DNA of 64,000 nt from assembly GCF_026191475.2 (NCBI RefSeq), contig NZ_JAOSLC020000002.1:434001-498000 (forward strand), given 5' to 3'. Made by a program: the position numbers and the translations under genes. Under the pieces are notes generated by a model. It ran no database searches and was not told the DNA's origin. It saw only the letters and a list, made by a program, of their open reading frames with translations. The DNA is from Polaribacter ponticola (lineage in GTDB: Bacteria; Bacteroidota; Bacteroidia; Flavobacteriales; Flavobacteriaceae). Below are positions 9,601-16,581 of this stretch, piece after piece (position 1 is the first letter of the stretch; each line of letters starts with the position of its first letter).

Positions 9601-9884
9601 CATCTGTTGCTATCGCACCAGAAGGTACAAGAAGCGGAAGTAAAACTTTAGGGAAATTTAAAAAAGGAGCTTTTCACTTAGCGATGAAAGGCGGAGTACC
9701 AATTGTACCAATTGTAATTAAAAACGCTTATATGGCAATGCCTAAAGGAAGTAAAATGTTTAATCCTACTCATATTGAAGTAGTTGTGTTAGACCCTGTA
9801 GATACATCTGAATGGAAACCAAAAAACATAGATACTTATATAGATGAAGTAAGAACTTTATTTTTAAAAGAACTAGATAACTAA
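6639..9884 (+). CDS. Trifunctional GPAT - HAD phosphatase - LPAAT fusion protein
   Basis: Three domains follow each other in 1081 residues. The first is PlsB-like: H96-x4-D and an E-G-T-R-S-R-T-G-K block near 175, the glycerol-3-phosphate acyltransferase signature. The middle is a HAD-IB phosphatase with D-L-D-R-T at 635 and the metal-binding D-S-I-D-D at about 805. The last is PlsC-like, with N-H-Q-S-S-A-D at 922 and E-G-T-R-S at 995. A protein like this could carry out glycerol-3-phosphate to lysophosphatidate to phosphatidate, and possibly dephosphorylate it to diacylglycerol. The PA-phosphatase step is inferred, since HAD-IB enzymes have several substrates. ATG at 6639 is preferred over TTG at 6633, which overlaps the upstream stop. 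Mycobacteria have a related gene set (PlsB2 beside a HAD-PlsC protein and a WS/DGAT). Confidence 0.9.
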   Translation: MEHNLHNIINNTKFQEKLQLIAKEQKMDISKVQKTGASCIAELYSQQHPVANMLSVKGFQFMMSKAYNNKIDIDPKEIKKLMKLMRQNSVAFILTHKTYLDTVVLVTTLARYGMPIPYTFGGINLAVPGFKQLGKNSGLIFIRRSFKDDLIYKAALRHYISCMIENGDHLTWNIEGTRSRTGKIVYPQMGILKYIMEGEQESTKDIKYVPVSIVYDLIPDVKEMTEEGKGKAKKSEDIGAFVNYFKKLGNQYGKAAIRFGEPVDVGAHQNAIIPDIEEDSYSDKNTLPRFAFELIHKANMITPVTTVSLVCNVLLNNFALTKKEIEFNVIKLMNYIDQRKKDVLIGRGKSIGASVQKSLNLLQSSGIIQKNKAGYKTQYSLASSEFLSATYYANMASAHLYHRAFIEMALVKIKDEKSNDRILSFWREIMRLRNLFKFEFFYTNKPKFSSEIEAELNLFDKNWRTIISDPNGDIESLLTRQEMFVSKGLLLIYLEANKVVCHTLHTWDLEDEFSDGDFIEMCLFKGKELHWQSRISRLDSVSKPFLVSALRLAKNHKFTPVDKKINFKELDIWMELLDNLTERLLFLQKIEIINTKKYLNKKSEDEEIVPGADLESIPERIIEDEEGSHIAAFFDLDRTLINDFSAKQFLKSRLLSGKSTAKELLSQFATVLVYASGNRDFETLTKISALGVKGIKEKQFIDLGEEVYKDHLANTIYPESRTLIASHLEKGHKVVIISAATRYQITPIANELGVKDIFCTEMEVKKGKFTGSISEMCWAEGKARAGRTFAKTNNIDLSKSFFYTDSIDDYPLLEIVGKPIATNPDSKLSQLAFENSWKILRFRENTKKPLVNGLRTGLAAASLYPSALKGIFKGALTMSHKEGINTTISSIGDLGTKLAGLDIIVKNKHNLEDHRPAVFCFNHQSSADFFIVLKLLRKDVTGIAKKELEMTPFGPLFKAMGAIFIDRSNKKKALESMKNASEILKNGTSVAIAPEGTRSGSKTLGKFKKGAFHLAMKGGVPIVPIVIKNAYMAMPKGSKMFNPTHIEVVVLDPVDTSEWKPKNIDTYIDEVRTLFLKELDN

Positions 9885-9894
9885 AAATTAATTT

Positions 9895-10896
9895 ATGAAA
9901 TTAAAAGTTGGATTATTAGGAGGCGGATCTTGGGGAACAACAGTTGCATCATTAACTGCAAAGAATAGCCCAACAATAATTTGGGCAAGAAACCCAAAAA
10001 CAGTTCAAGAAATTAATGAATATCATACTAACAAGAAATACTTACCTAACGCCAAATTAACATCATCATTAAAAGCTTCTAACTCAATAAAAGAAACTGT
10101 AGAAAATGCAGATGTAATTGTTATGGGAGTTCCTTCTCAAAGTTTAAGAAAAGTTTTAGAAGAAGCAAAACCTCATATAAGACCCTGGGTGCCAATCATA
10201 AACCTTGCTAAAGGTTTAGAAATTAGCACAAAAATGAGAATGACTGAGGTTATAAAAGAGATTATGCCTGGGCATCCTACTGGAGTTTTAACAGGTCCAA
10301 ACTTAGCAAAAGAAATTCACTTTGGTAAAGCAGCTGCAGCAGTTATTGCAATGGTAGATAACACAATTGCAAAAAGATTACAATCCGTTTTCTCTTCAGG
10401 TTTATTTCGTGTTTATACAAACAATGATGTTATAGGATGTGAACTTGGCGGAGCTTTAAAAAATATTTATGCAATAGCTACAGGAATGGGTGATGGTGCA
10501 AATGCAGGAGATAACACACGATCTGCCCTAATTACTCGAGGATTAGCTGAACTTACAAGGCTAGGAATTGCAATGGGTGGCAAAAAAAGCACTTTTTCTG
10601 GTTTAGCTGGTATGGGAGATTTAGTTGCAACTTGCTCTAGTAGTAAAAGTAGAAATCATCATGTTGGCTTTCAAATAGGACAAGGAAAAAGTTTAGAGCA
10701 AATTATAGATGAAATGAACGAAGTAGCTGAAGGTGTAAAAACTACAAAAGTAGTAATGGAGCTAGCAAAAGAATATAAAATAGACATGCCAATTACTGAA
10801 GAAATCTATAAAGTTTTATATAAAGGAAACTCTGTTAACGATGCTTTTAAAGGTTTAATACAATACGAAGTTGGATCAGAAAAAGAACCAGGATAA
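9895..10896 (+). CDS. gpsA: NAD(P)-dependent glycerol-3-phosphate dehydrogenase
   Basis: The 333-residue protein begins with a dinucleotide-binding G-G-G-S-W-G-T-T motif. It continues with G-P-N-L-A-K-E-I and the L-K-N-I-Y-A-I-A-T-G-M-G-D-G block, which includes the catalytic lysine of the family. GpsA reduces dihydroxyacetone phosphate to glycerol-3-phosphate, the acceptor for the acyltransferase fusion encoded 10 bases upstream. Its position inside the storage-lipid operon suggests expression matched to lipid synthesis. Whether it is the only gpsA in the genome cannot be told from this window. Confidence 0.95.
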   Translation: MKLKVGLLGGGSWGTTVASLTAKNSPTIIWARNPKTVQEINEYHTNKKYLPNAKLTSSLKASNSIKETVENADVIVMGVPSQSLRKVLEEAKPHIRPWVPIINLAKGLEISTKMRMTEVIKEIMPGHPTGVLTGPNLAKEIHFGKAAAAVIAMVDNTIAKRLQSVFSSGLFRVYTNNDVIGCELGGALKNIYAIATGMGDGANAGDNTRSALITRGLAELTRLGIAMGGKKSTFSGLAGMGDLVATCSSSKSRNHHVGFQIGQGKSLEQIIDEMNEVAEGVKTTKVVMELAKEYKIDMPITEEIYKVLYKGNSVNDAFKGLIQYEVGSEKEPG

Positions 10897-10906
10897 AATT
10901 AAAGTA

Positions 10907-11419
10907 ATGACAAAAAAACAAGAACAAACTGCCTCTTTTATGGTTCGTTTTAACCAACAAATCTTTAAAGAAAATGGAGAGTCTAAGGTACAATGGAGAG
11001 GTAAAATTTCTCATGTACAAGATGGTGATGAACAGCGTTTTTCTGATTTTAATGACGCACTTACTTTTATGCAACAAAAATTAGGCGTTTTAACAGAAGA
11101 AGCTACTAAACATCAATCTACAGAAGAACAAGAAAGTATTATTCATAAAAGTCTTTCTATGTGGAAAACAATTAAAAACGTTGGCCCTAAAGTACTTAGA
11201 GAAACTTTAAAAGACCCCAAAAAACAGTTTTCACATTTACAGGACGAAATACAAGATAAAATAAGTACTATAGGCGAAGAAATATCTGAAAAAGTTCAAA
11301 TTGATCAATGGAGAAATGCTTCTAGATCTGATTTTAATTCTATTCAAAACCAAATAGAAAATTTATCTTCAGAAATAAAAAAATTAGCTGTAAAAATTGA
11401 AACTATAAAAAAGAAATAG
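10907..11419 (+). CDS. Granule-associated-like protein: small N-terminal domain plus coiled coil
   Basis: ATG at 10907 gives 170 residues; a TTG further upstream lies inside gpsA and is less likely. Residues about 8-60 form a small beta-rich domain with V-Q-W-R-G-K-I-S-H-V-Q and a conserved-looking F-S-D-F-N-D-A-L motif. I have seen similar short modules in otherwise uncharacterised bacterial proteins but cannot name the family. The rest is a long amphipathic helix region ending in heptad-like S-E-I-K-K-L-A-V-K-I-E, reminiscent of phasins. It lies 10 bases after gpsA and 7 bases before the SARP regulator. A droplet-surface or regulatory partner role is inferred from context only. Confidence 0.6.
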   Translation: MTKKQEQTASFMVRFNQQIFKENGESKVQWRGKISHVQDGDEQRFSDFNDALTFMQQKLGVLTEEATKHQSTEEQESIIHKSLSMWKTIKNVGPKVLRETLKDPKKQFSHLQDEIQDKISTIGEEISEKVQIDQWRNASRSDFNSIQNQIENLSSEIKKLAVKIETIKKK

Positions 11420-11426
11420 CAGCTTA

Positions 11427-12230
11427 ATGTTAGAATTTCATCAACAACTACAAAAGTTAAAAACCTTTCAAGAAAATGCCAAAATCCGCATAGAAACATT
11501 AGGTAATTTTTGTGTTTGGAGAAATGAACATAAAATAGATACTAAAGAATGGGGTAGAGATAAAACTATACAACTATTACAATATTTAATTTCTAATCGT
11601 CAAAGAAATGCACTTCATAAAGAAAAAATTATGGATGGCCTTTGGGAAGATTGGAATGATAGGGATTTTAAAGTAGCTTTACACGGTATTAATAAAAATC
11701 TTGAACCAAACAGACCATCTAGAACAGAGGCAATATACATACTTAGACAAGGTGTTAGTTACCAAATAGATTTAGATAAAGTCTGGATAGATGTAGAAGC
11801 TTTAGAAAAATATATAATTATAGGAAATGAAACCTTTTCTATAGATAAATCTATTTCGAAAGAAGCATACAAAAAAGCTTTAAAATTATATAAAGGATCT
11901 TATTTACCTAACAGAATTTACGAAGATTGGACCTCTGAAGAAAGAGAAAAGATACAGCTTTTAATTTTGAGTGCTTATATAACCTTAGCAGAAATTTTAA
12001 TAAACGAAAACCCATTAGAAAGTATAAGATTAGCGCAACAAGCACTTGCTATTGATGCTACATGGGAAGATGCTTATAGAATACAAATGCAAGCATATAT
12101 TGTTAAAGGAAATAGACCACAAGCTATAAAAACCTACATGAAATGCGAAGTAATTCTTGAAGAAGAATATGGTATAACTCCCTTACCAGAAACTAAAGAG
12201 TTATTAAAAAAGATAGAAGAAATTAACTAA
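11427..12230 (+). CDS. SARP-type transcriptional regulator (winged helix + BTAD)
   Basis: Residues about 18-110 fit an OmpR/PhoB-type winged helix: a R-I-E-T-L-G-N-F start, then a W-G-R-D-K-T-I-Q-L-L-Q-Y-L helix and A-L-H-K-E-K-I. Residues about 120-265 match the bacterial transcriptional activation domain (BTAD), made of TPR-like helices and ending in E-E-E-Y-G-I-T-P-L-P-E-T. This architecture is the SARP (AfsR/DnrI) family, best known from actinomycete secondary metabolism. The gene is the last of the lipid-enzyme operon. The next two genes each have tandem 11-bp direct repeats in front of the -7 box, the known SARP site geometry, so this protein is the likely activator. Confidence 0.82.
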   Translation: MLEFHQQLQKLKTFQENAKIRIETLGNFCVWRNEHKIDTKEWGRDKTIQLLQYLISNRQRNALHKEKIMDGLWEDWNDRDFKVALHGINKNLEPNRPSRTEAIYILRQGVSYQIDLDKVWIDVEALEKYIIIGNETFSIDKSISKEAYKKALKLYKGSYLPNRIYEDWTSEEREKIQLLILSAYITLAEILINENPLESIRLAQQALAIDATWEDAYRIQMQAYIVKGNRPQAIKTYMKCEVILEEEYGITPLPETKELLKKIEEIN

Positions 12231-12249
12231 CTATCAATCAGTTAAAAAA

Positions 12250-12286
12250 TTTGCAACTCATTTGCAACTCCTTATTTTTAAGTTTG
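12250..12286 (+). promoter_or_regulatory. Promoter with tandem direct repeats (candidate SARP operator), first phasin-like gene
   Basis: Two copies of TTTGCAACTC start at 12250 and 12261, exactly 11 bases apart. A -7 element TAAGTTTG follows at 12279-12286, separated from the second repeat by 8 bases. No TTG lies at the usual 17-23 base spacing, which fits a promoter that needs an activator. The same arrangement recurs before the next gene. Confidence 0.65.
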
Positions 12287-12316
12287 CATCAAAATTAGTA
12301 ATCAAAACTAAAAAAG

Positions 12317-12580
12317 ATGAAAACAATTACAGCAACAAATATTAAAGAAAATACATTAAAGATAAATCAGTTTGCTTTAAAATCTACAGAAAAAGTAGTT
12401 TTAAAAACAATTGATACTGTAGAAGATTTACAAGGTTATACAGCAAAAAAATTAAAGACAACTTTTGATTTTACTGCTAAACAACAAGACAATTTCTTTA
12501 ACAATTTAGAGAAAAGAAAAGGTAAGATCTGGAAAAACGTAAACAAAACACTAGATTTTTTAGCAAAAACTAGTTTGTAA
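12317..12580 (+). CDS. Small phasin-like protein
   Basis: This 87-residue, almost entirely helical and Lys-rich protein has no signal peptide. Its pattern of alternating small and hydrophobic residues with a Q-Q-D-N-F-F-N-N-L-E stretch resembles the two larger phasin-like products that follow. Phasins coat intracellular polymer or lipid granules. Here the neighbouring triacylglycerol enzymes make a droplet-coat role likely, but sequence alone does not prove it. It is transcribed from its own direct-repeat promoter, separate from the enzyme operon. Confidence 0.6.
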   Translation: MKTITATNIKENTLKINQFALKSTEKVVLKTIDTVEDLQGYTAKKLKTTFDFTAKQQDNFFNNLEKRKGKIWKNVNKTLDFLAKTSL

Positions 12581-12610
12581 CTCATTTGCAACTTACCCAT
12601 CGTATGTTTG
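12574..12610 (+). promoter_or_regulatory. Second promoter with the same tandem repeats (candidate SARP operator)
   Basis: TTTGTAACTCA at 12574 and TTTGCAACTTA at 12585 are 11 bases apart. The -7 element TATGTTTG follows at 12603-12610, leaving the same 8-base gap as the upstream copy. Both sites share the 15-mer AACTCATTTGCAACT. The first repeat overlaps the stop codon of the 87-residue gene. The transcript would start near 12617 and serve the gene at 12651. Confidence 0.65.
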
Positions 12611-12650
12611 CAATATCAAAATTAAATAAACAATTTAAACATAATATATT

Positions 12651-13517
12651 ATGGCAACTAAAAAATCTAAAAAAGACAACAAATTAGGAAAAGCAAAAGC
12701 TATCGTTAAAAAAATAAATAACGATTTAATTGATGCTTCTTTCAGTGCAATTGAAACTACAGTTAAAACTGGTGAGAAATGGCAAAAATTAACTTCTAAA
12801 TTAATTAAAAAAGCAGAACCATTAACTAAACAACAAATAAATATGGTTGTTGAAACTGCAGAATCTATTAAAGGACAGTTAGAAACTAGTACAGAACGTT
12901 TAAAAGTATTAGTAGGTTATGACCCTAAAATGATTGAAACTGCTAAGAAAATGGTAACTGAACATCCAATAGTTGAAAAAGCTGAAGAGATGAAAGAAAA
13001 AATAGAAAAAGAAGTTTCTAATAACAAGTTAGTTAAAAAAGCAGAAAAAATGTCTGCTAAACTTAAAAAGAATATTTCTGAAACTATTGAAGATGTAAAA
13101 GAAAAAATTGAAGATTATACAGAAGATATAATTGAAGATGTAAAAGAAAAGGTGGAAGAAGTTACTGGTACAAAATCTAAAAAAGCACCAGCTAAAAAGA
13201 CTACAGCTAAAAAAACGGTTGCTAAAAAGACTACAGCTAAAAAAGTAGAAACAATTACTGAGAAAATTATTGTTGCGAAAACAGATGTTACTAACGATTT
13301 AAAAGTTATTAAAGGTATTGGACCAGTTTTAGAGAAAAGCTTAAATGAATTAAACATTACTGCTTACTCTCAAATTGCAAAAATGACTATAAAAGACATG
13401 ACAAAATTATTAAATGATGCAGGAATAAATGCAAAGATTTATGATTTATCTGGATGGAAAGCAGAAGCAAAAGCAGCTTTAAAAACAGAAGTAGAAGTAG
13501 CTGTAAACAAATTTTAA
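12651..13517 (+). CDS. Phasin-like protein with histone-H1-like Lys/Ala/Thr tail and helix-hairpin-helix domain (PhaF-like)
   Basis: The 288 residues divide into four parts. Residues about 15-105 are a phasin-like helical region; 110-172 a charged coiled coil; 175-197 a basic repeat with A-P-A-K-K-T-T-A-K-K-T. From about 216 there is a helix-hairpin-helix-like domain with L-K-V-I-K-G-I-G-P-V-L-E-K. The phasin plus AKK-rich tail is the plan of PhaF, which coats polyhydroxyalkanoate granules and anchors them to the nucleoid. The HHH module adds a second plausible DNA contact. With triacylglycerol genes next door, it is a strong candidate for tethering lipid droplets to DNA and sharing them between daughter cells. 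That function is inferred. Confidence 0.7.
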   Translation: MATKKSKKDNKLGKAKAIVKKINNDLIDASFSAIETTVKTGEKWQKLTSKLIKKAEPLTKQQINMVVETAESIKGQLETSTERLKVLVGYDPKMIETAKKMVTEHPIVEKAEEMKEKIEKEVSNNKLVKKAEKMSAKLKKNISETIEDVKEKIEDYTEDIIEDVKEKVEEVTGTKSKKAPAKKTTAKKTVAKKTTAKKVETITEKIIVAKTDVTNDLKVIKGIGPVLEKSLNELNITAYSQIAKMTIKDMTKLLNDAGINAKIYDLSGWKAEAKAALKTEVEVAVNKF

Positions 13518-13538
13518 TCAACATTAAAATAAAAAATT

Positions 13539-13828
13539 ATGAGCACAAAAAAAGTAATAAAATAAACCTTATTAATAGCGTAAGTAAAGTTATAGAAACA
13601 GTAAAAACTTCTGCAAAAAAAGCAAATGATTTAGCTTTAAACACAACAGAAGATGTTGTAAACGAAACAATTACTATTGCTAGTCAATGGCAAAAAGTAA
13701 CAGATAAAGCTCTAAAGGGTGGAGTTAAATTATTAGACAATCAACAAAACCTAGTTTTTGATGCTTTAGAAACTTACAAAAGTCATTTTGTAAATGGTAA
13801 GAAAAAAATGAGCAAAATATTTGCTTAA
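13539..13828 (+). pseudogene. Third phasin-like protein, one frameshift (probably intact)
   Basis: The frame starting with M-S-T-K-K at 13539 stops after eight codons. Adding one A to the seven-A run at 13547-13553 joins it to an open frame ending at 13828, giving 96 residues. The product resembles the phasin-like part of the preceding gene: N-D-L-A, W-Q-K-V-T-D-K-A-L-K, then L-x-x-Q-Q-N-L-V-F-D-A-L-E. An alternative ATG at 13454 would give a long overlap with the upstream gene and an unlikely leader. It lies 21 bases after the PhaF-like gene and before a strong terminator, so both are one transcript. Confidence 0.65.
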
Positions 13829-13849
13829 AAAATACACCCTACTTTCTAA

Positions 13850-13883
13850 AAAAAGCCAAGTTAAATTTTAACTTGGCTTTTTC
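13850..13883 (+). terminator. Rho-independent terminator at the end of the lipid locus
   Basis: The arms GCCAAGTTAA and TTAACTTGGC form a strong stem, flanked by A and T runs and followed by a T tract. It closes the phasin-like transcript. Confidence 0.9.
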
Positions 13884-13926
13884 ATTTTTAAATGCCTTGT
13901 TTTTCTTTTAACAATAAAACGTTTCG

Positions 13927-13934
13927 TATTTTTG
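13927..13934 (+). promoter_or_regulatory. -7 promoter element TATTTTTG before the TetR-type gene
   Basis: TATTTTTG matches the Bacteroidota TAnnTTTG box and lies 16 bases before the ATG at 13951. No TTG is present at ideal spacing upstream. Confidence 0.5.
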
Positions 13935-13950
13935 TAATAGAATCTTTTAC

Positions 13951-14613
13951 ATGGCAAAAACGAAAAATTTCTCTAAAATAGACATCATAACATTGTATAT
14001 GGATTTGGTAATCGAAAACCAAGTAAAACCAATAGATGTTAAAGATTTTTGTATTAATGTAAATTTAAAAGAATCCAATTTCTACGAACATTTTAAATCT
14101 TTAAAAAAAGTTGAAAAAACAATTTTTAAAGAATTATTTAAGAACTCCTTAGAAGTTTTAAATGAAAGTGAAGAGTTTCTTTCTTTTGATAAAAAAACAA
14201 ACTAATTAGCTTATACTTTACCTTTTTCGAGAATTTAACGTTAAATAGAGAATACATTTTAATAGTTTTAGAAGGTTGTATTAATCAGTTAAAATCTATT
14301 CGCACTTTTTCTAGTTTAAAGAAAAGTTTTATTGCTTTTGTTGATGAATTAGAATTATACGAAAGTATTCTTCCTATTGAAGGTTTGGAGAAAATACAAA
14401 AGAAATTTGTGAACGAATCTGCTTGGATTCAACTTTTCTTAACCATTAAATTTTGGTTAGAAAGACACTTCAGAATCTTTTGAAAAAACTGATATTTTAA
14501 TTGAAAAATCTATAAATACTAGTTTTGAGTTAATAGAAAATAAGTTTTTAAAAAATGCTTTCGATTTAGGGAAGTTTGTTTATAAAGAAAAGTTTCAAAA
14601 AAGCACAGAATAA
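13951..14613 (+). pseudogene. TetR-family transcriptional regulator, two frameshifts
   Basis: The first 84 residues carry a TetR-like N-terminal helix-turn-helix (K-D-F-C-I-N-V-N-L-K-E-S-N-F-Y-E-H-F). The frame stops at 14205. A missing A in the run at 14191-14197 restores the frame through F-F-E-N-L-T-L to about 14460. There a second shift at GAAAG (14460-14464; one extra or two missing bases) is needed to reach the stop at 14611-14613, giving about 220 residues. The second shift is not a simple one-base loss, unlike the others in this window. The gene ends 2 bases before the ABC1-kinase gene, which it probably accompanies as a regulator. Confidence 0.7.
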
Positions 14614-14615
14614 GT

Positions 14616-15926
14616 ATGAAAAAAGCAAGTAAAATTCCAATTACAAAAATTCAACGTGCTTCGAAATTAGTAAAGACCGGTGCAAAAGTTGGTGTAAACT
14701 ATTTAAAATATTATGGTGATAAAATTACCAAAACTGAAGAAGATGCTAGAGAAAAGCTGAACCAATCTAATGCTGAAGACATTTATGATAGTTTAAAAGA
14801 TTTAAAAGGAAGTCCACTAAAAGTTGCTCAAATGCTAAGTATGGAAAAGAGCATTTTACCAAGAGCATATGTAGAAAAATTCTCTTTAGCTCAATTTTCT
14901 GTCCCACCACTTTCTGAAGCTTTAGTTTTAAAAACTTTTAAAAAAAGTTTTGGAAAATTTCCATCAGAAATTTATGAAAAATTTGATGTAAAAGCATACA
15001 ATGCAGCTAGTATAGGTCAGGTTCATAAAGCTGAAAAAGATGGTAAACAATTAGCCGTAAAAATTCAATATCCAGGAGTTTCAGATAGCATTAAATCTGA
15101 TTTAGCTTTATTAAAACCTTTTGTTATTAGAATGTTTAACATGAAAGGTAAAACTTCTGATGAATATTTTTTTGAAGTACAGAATAAGCTTTTAGAAGAG
15201 ACAGATTATTTTTTAGAAGTTAAACAAAGTCAAGAAATAGCAGATGCTTGTTCTAATATTTCCAATTTAACTTTTCCAAGATACTATCCAAAATTATCAT
15301 CAAAACAAATAATTACAATGGATTGGATGAATGGAATACACCTATCTGAGTTTGTAAACATAAATAGTAATCAAGAAAGAGCTAATACTTTAGGCCAAGC
15401 TTTATGGGATTTTTACATGTATCAAATACATAACTTAAAAAAAGTACATGCAGATCCACATCCTGGAAATTTTTTAGTTTCTAAAGAAGGAAAGTTAATT
15501 GCTTTAGATTTTGGTTGTATGAAAACAATTCCTTTAGAATTTTATAATCCTTATTTTGTTTTAGCAAAAAAAGAAACACTTTCTAACAAAGCTCTATTTG
15601 AAGAAAAAATGTTTGAGTTACAAATTTTGTTAAAAGAAGATAGTAAAGAAGAATCAGAATTCTTTAGCGCTATGTTTCATGAAATGCTTTCTATATTTAC
15701 GCAACCTTTTCATGTAGAAAAGTTCGATTTTTCTGATGAAGAATTTTTTGGTAAAATTACAGAATTTGGTGAGCGTTATTCTAAAAACACAGAATTACGT
15801 TCTTATAATGCTAGTAGAGGTTCTAAGCATTTTATATACATGAACAGAACCTTTTTTGGATTGTATAATTTAATGTTCGATTTAAAAGCTAAAGACATTA
15901 AAATAAACAATTACATCACTTTATAA
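14616..15926 (+). CDS. ABC1/AarF (UbiB-type) atypical kinase
   Basis: The 436-residue protein has the ABC1 signatures. K-V-A-Q at residues 69-72 stands where K-x-G-Q is usual. The A-A-S-I-G-Q-V-H nucleotide-loop motif follows, then V-K-I-Q-Y-P-G-V with the invariant lysine, H-A-D-P-H-P-G-N-F as catalytic loop, and L-D-F-G for metal binding. These ADCK-type proteins support quinone or isoprenoid lipid metabolism and have ATPase activity. The substrate here is unknown. A disrupted TetR gene directly upstream is the likely local regulator. Confidence 0.88.
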   Translation: MKKASKIPITKIQRASKLVKTGAKVGVNYLKYYGDKITKTEEDAREKLNQSNAEDIYDSLKDLKGSPLKVAQMLSMEKSILPRAYVEKFSLAQFSVPPLSEALVLKTFKKSFGKFPSEIYEKFDVKAYNAASIGQVHKAEKDGKQLAVKIQYPGVSDSIKSDLALLKPFVIRMFNMKGKTSDEYFFEVQNKLLEETDYFLEVKQSQEIADACSNISNLTFPRYYPKLSSKQIITMDWMNGIHLSEFVNINSNQERANTLGQALWDFYMYQIHNLKKVHADPHPGNFLVSKEGKLIALDFGCMKTIPLEFYNPYFVLAKKETLSNKALFEEKMFELQILLKEDSKEESEFFSAMFHEMLSIFTQPFHVEKFDFSDEEFFGKITEFGERYSKNTELRSYNASRGSKHFIYMNRTFFGLYNLMFDLKAKDIKINNYITL

Positions 15927-15975
15927 AATCTTTATTATTTTAGTAAAATAATTACAAATAAAATAAACAAAATAT

Positions 15976-16581
15976 ATGTTAATTATAGGTATTGCTGGTG
16001 GAACTGGAAGCGGAAAAACTACGGTTGTAAATCAGATAGTAAAACATTTACCTTCTGATGAAGTGTGTGTAATTTCGCAAGATTCATATTACAAAGCTAC
16101 AGACAATTTGTCTTATGAAGAAAGAACGAAAATAAATTTCGATCACCCAAGAGCCATCGACTTTGATTTAATTGTTGAACATTTATCTGCATTAAAAGAA
16201 GGAATTTTTATTGAACAACCTGTTTATTCTTTTGTAACGCATAATAGAACAAAAGATACTGTAAAAACTCATCCAAGAAAAGTAGTTATTGTTGAGGGAA
16301 TTTTAATTTTTAACAGTGAAAGATTGCGTAACTTATTTGATATTAAAATCTTTGTGCATGCAGATACAGATGAACGACTTATAAGAAGGGTAAGAAGAGA
16401 TATTACAGAAAGAGGAAGAGATATTGATGAAGTTTTAAATAGATATCAAAACACATTAAAACCAATGCATCAGCAGTTTATAGAACCTACCAAAAACTTT
16501 GCAGATTTAATTATACCAAACGATAAGTTTAACACTGTTGCCATAGATATTGTAAGAACTGTAATTAACGAACGTTTATAA
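15976..16581 (+). CDS. udk: Uridine kinase
   Basis: This 201-residue P-loop kinase opens with I-A-G-G-T-G-S-G-K-T-T and contains D-S-Y-Y and N-F-D-H-P-R-A-I-D, typical of uridine/cytidine kinase. It phosphorylates uridine and cytidine to UMP and CMP in pyrimidine salvage. The next gene starts immediately after the stop codon, so udk and divIC are coupled, an order common in flavobacteria. Confidence 0.95.
   Translation: MLIIGIAGGTGSGKTTVVNQIVKHLPSDEVCVISQDSYYKATDNLSYEERTKINFDHPRAIDFDLIVEHLSALKEGIFIEQPVYSFVTHNRTKDTVKTHPRKVVIVEGILIFNSERLRNLFDIKIFVHADTDERLIRRVRRDITERGRDIDEVLNRYQNTLKPMHQQFIEPTKNFADLIIPNDKFNTVAIDIVRTVINERL

Noticed and set aside
13454..13828. A 124-residue reading from the ATG at 13454 for the third phasin-like gene
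   Set aside because: It would overlap the previous gene by 64 bases with a Ser/Arg-rich leader unlike its paralogs. A one-base repair of the A run gives the simpler start at 13539.
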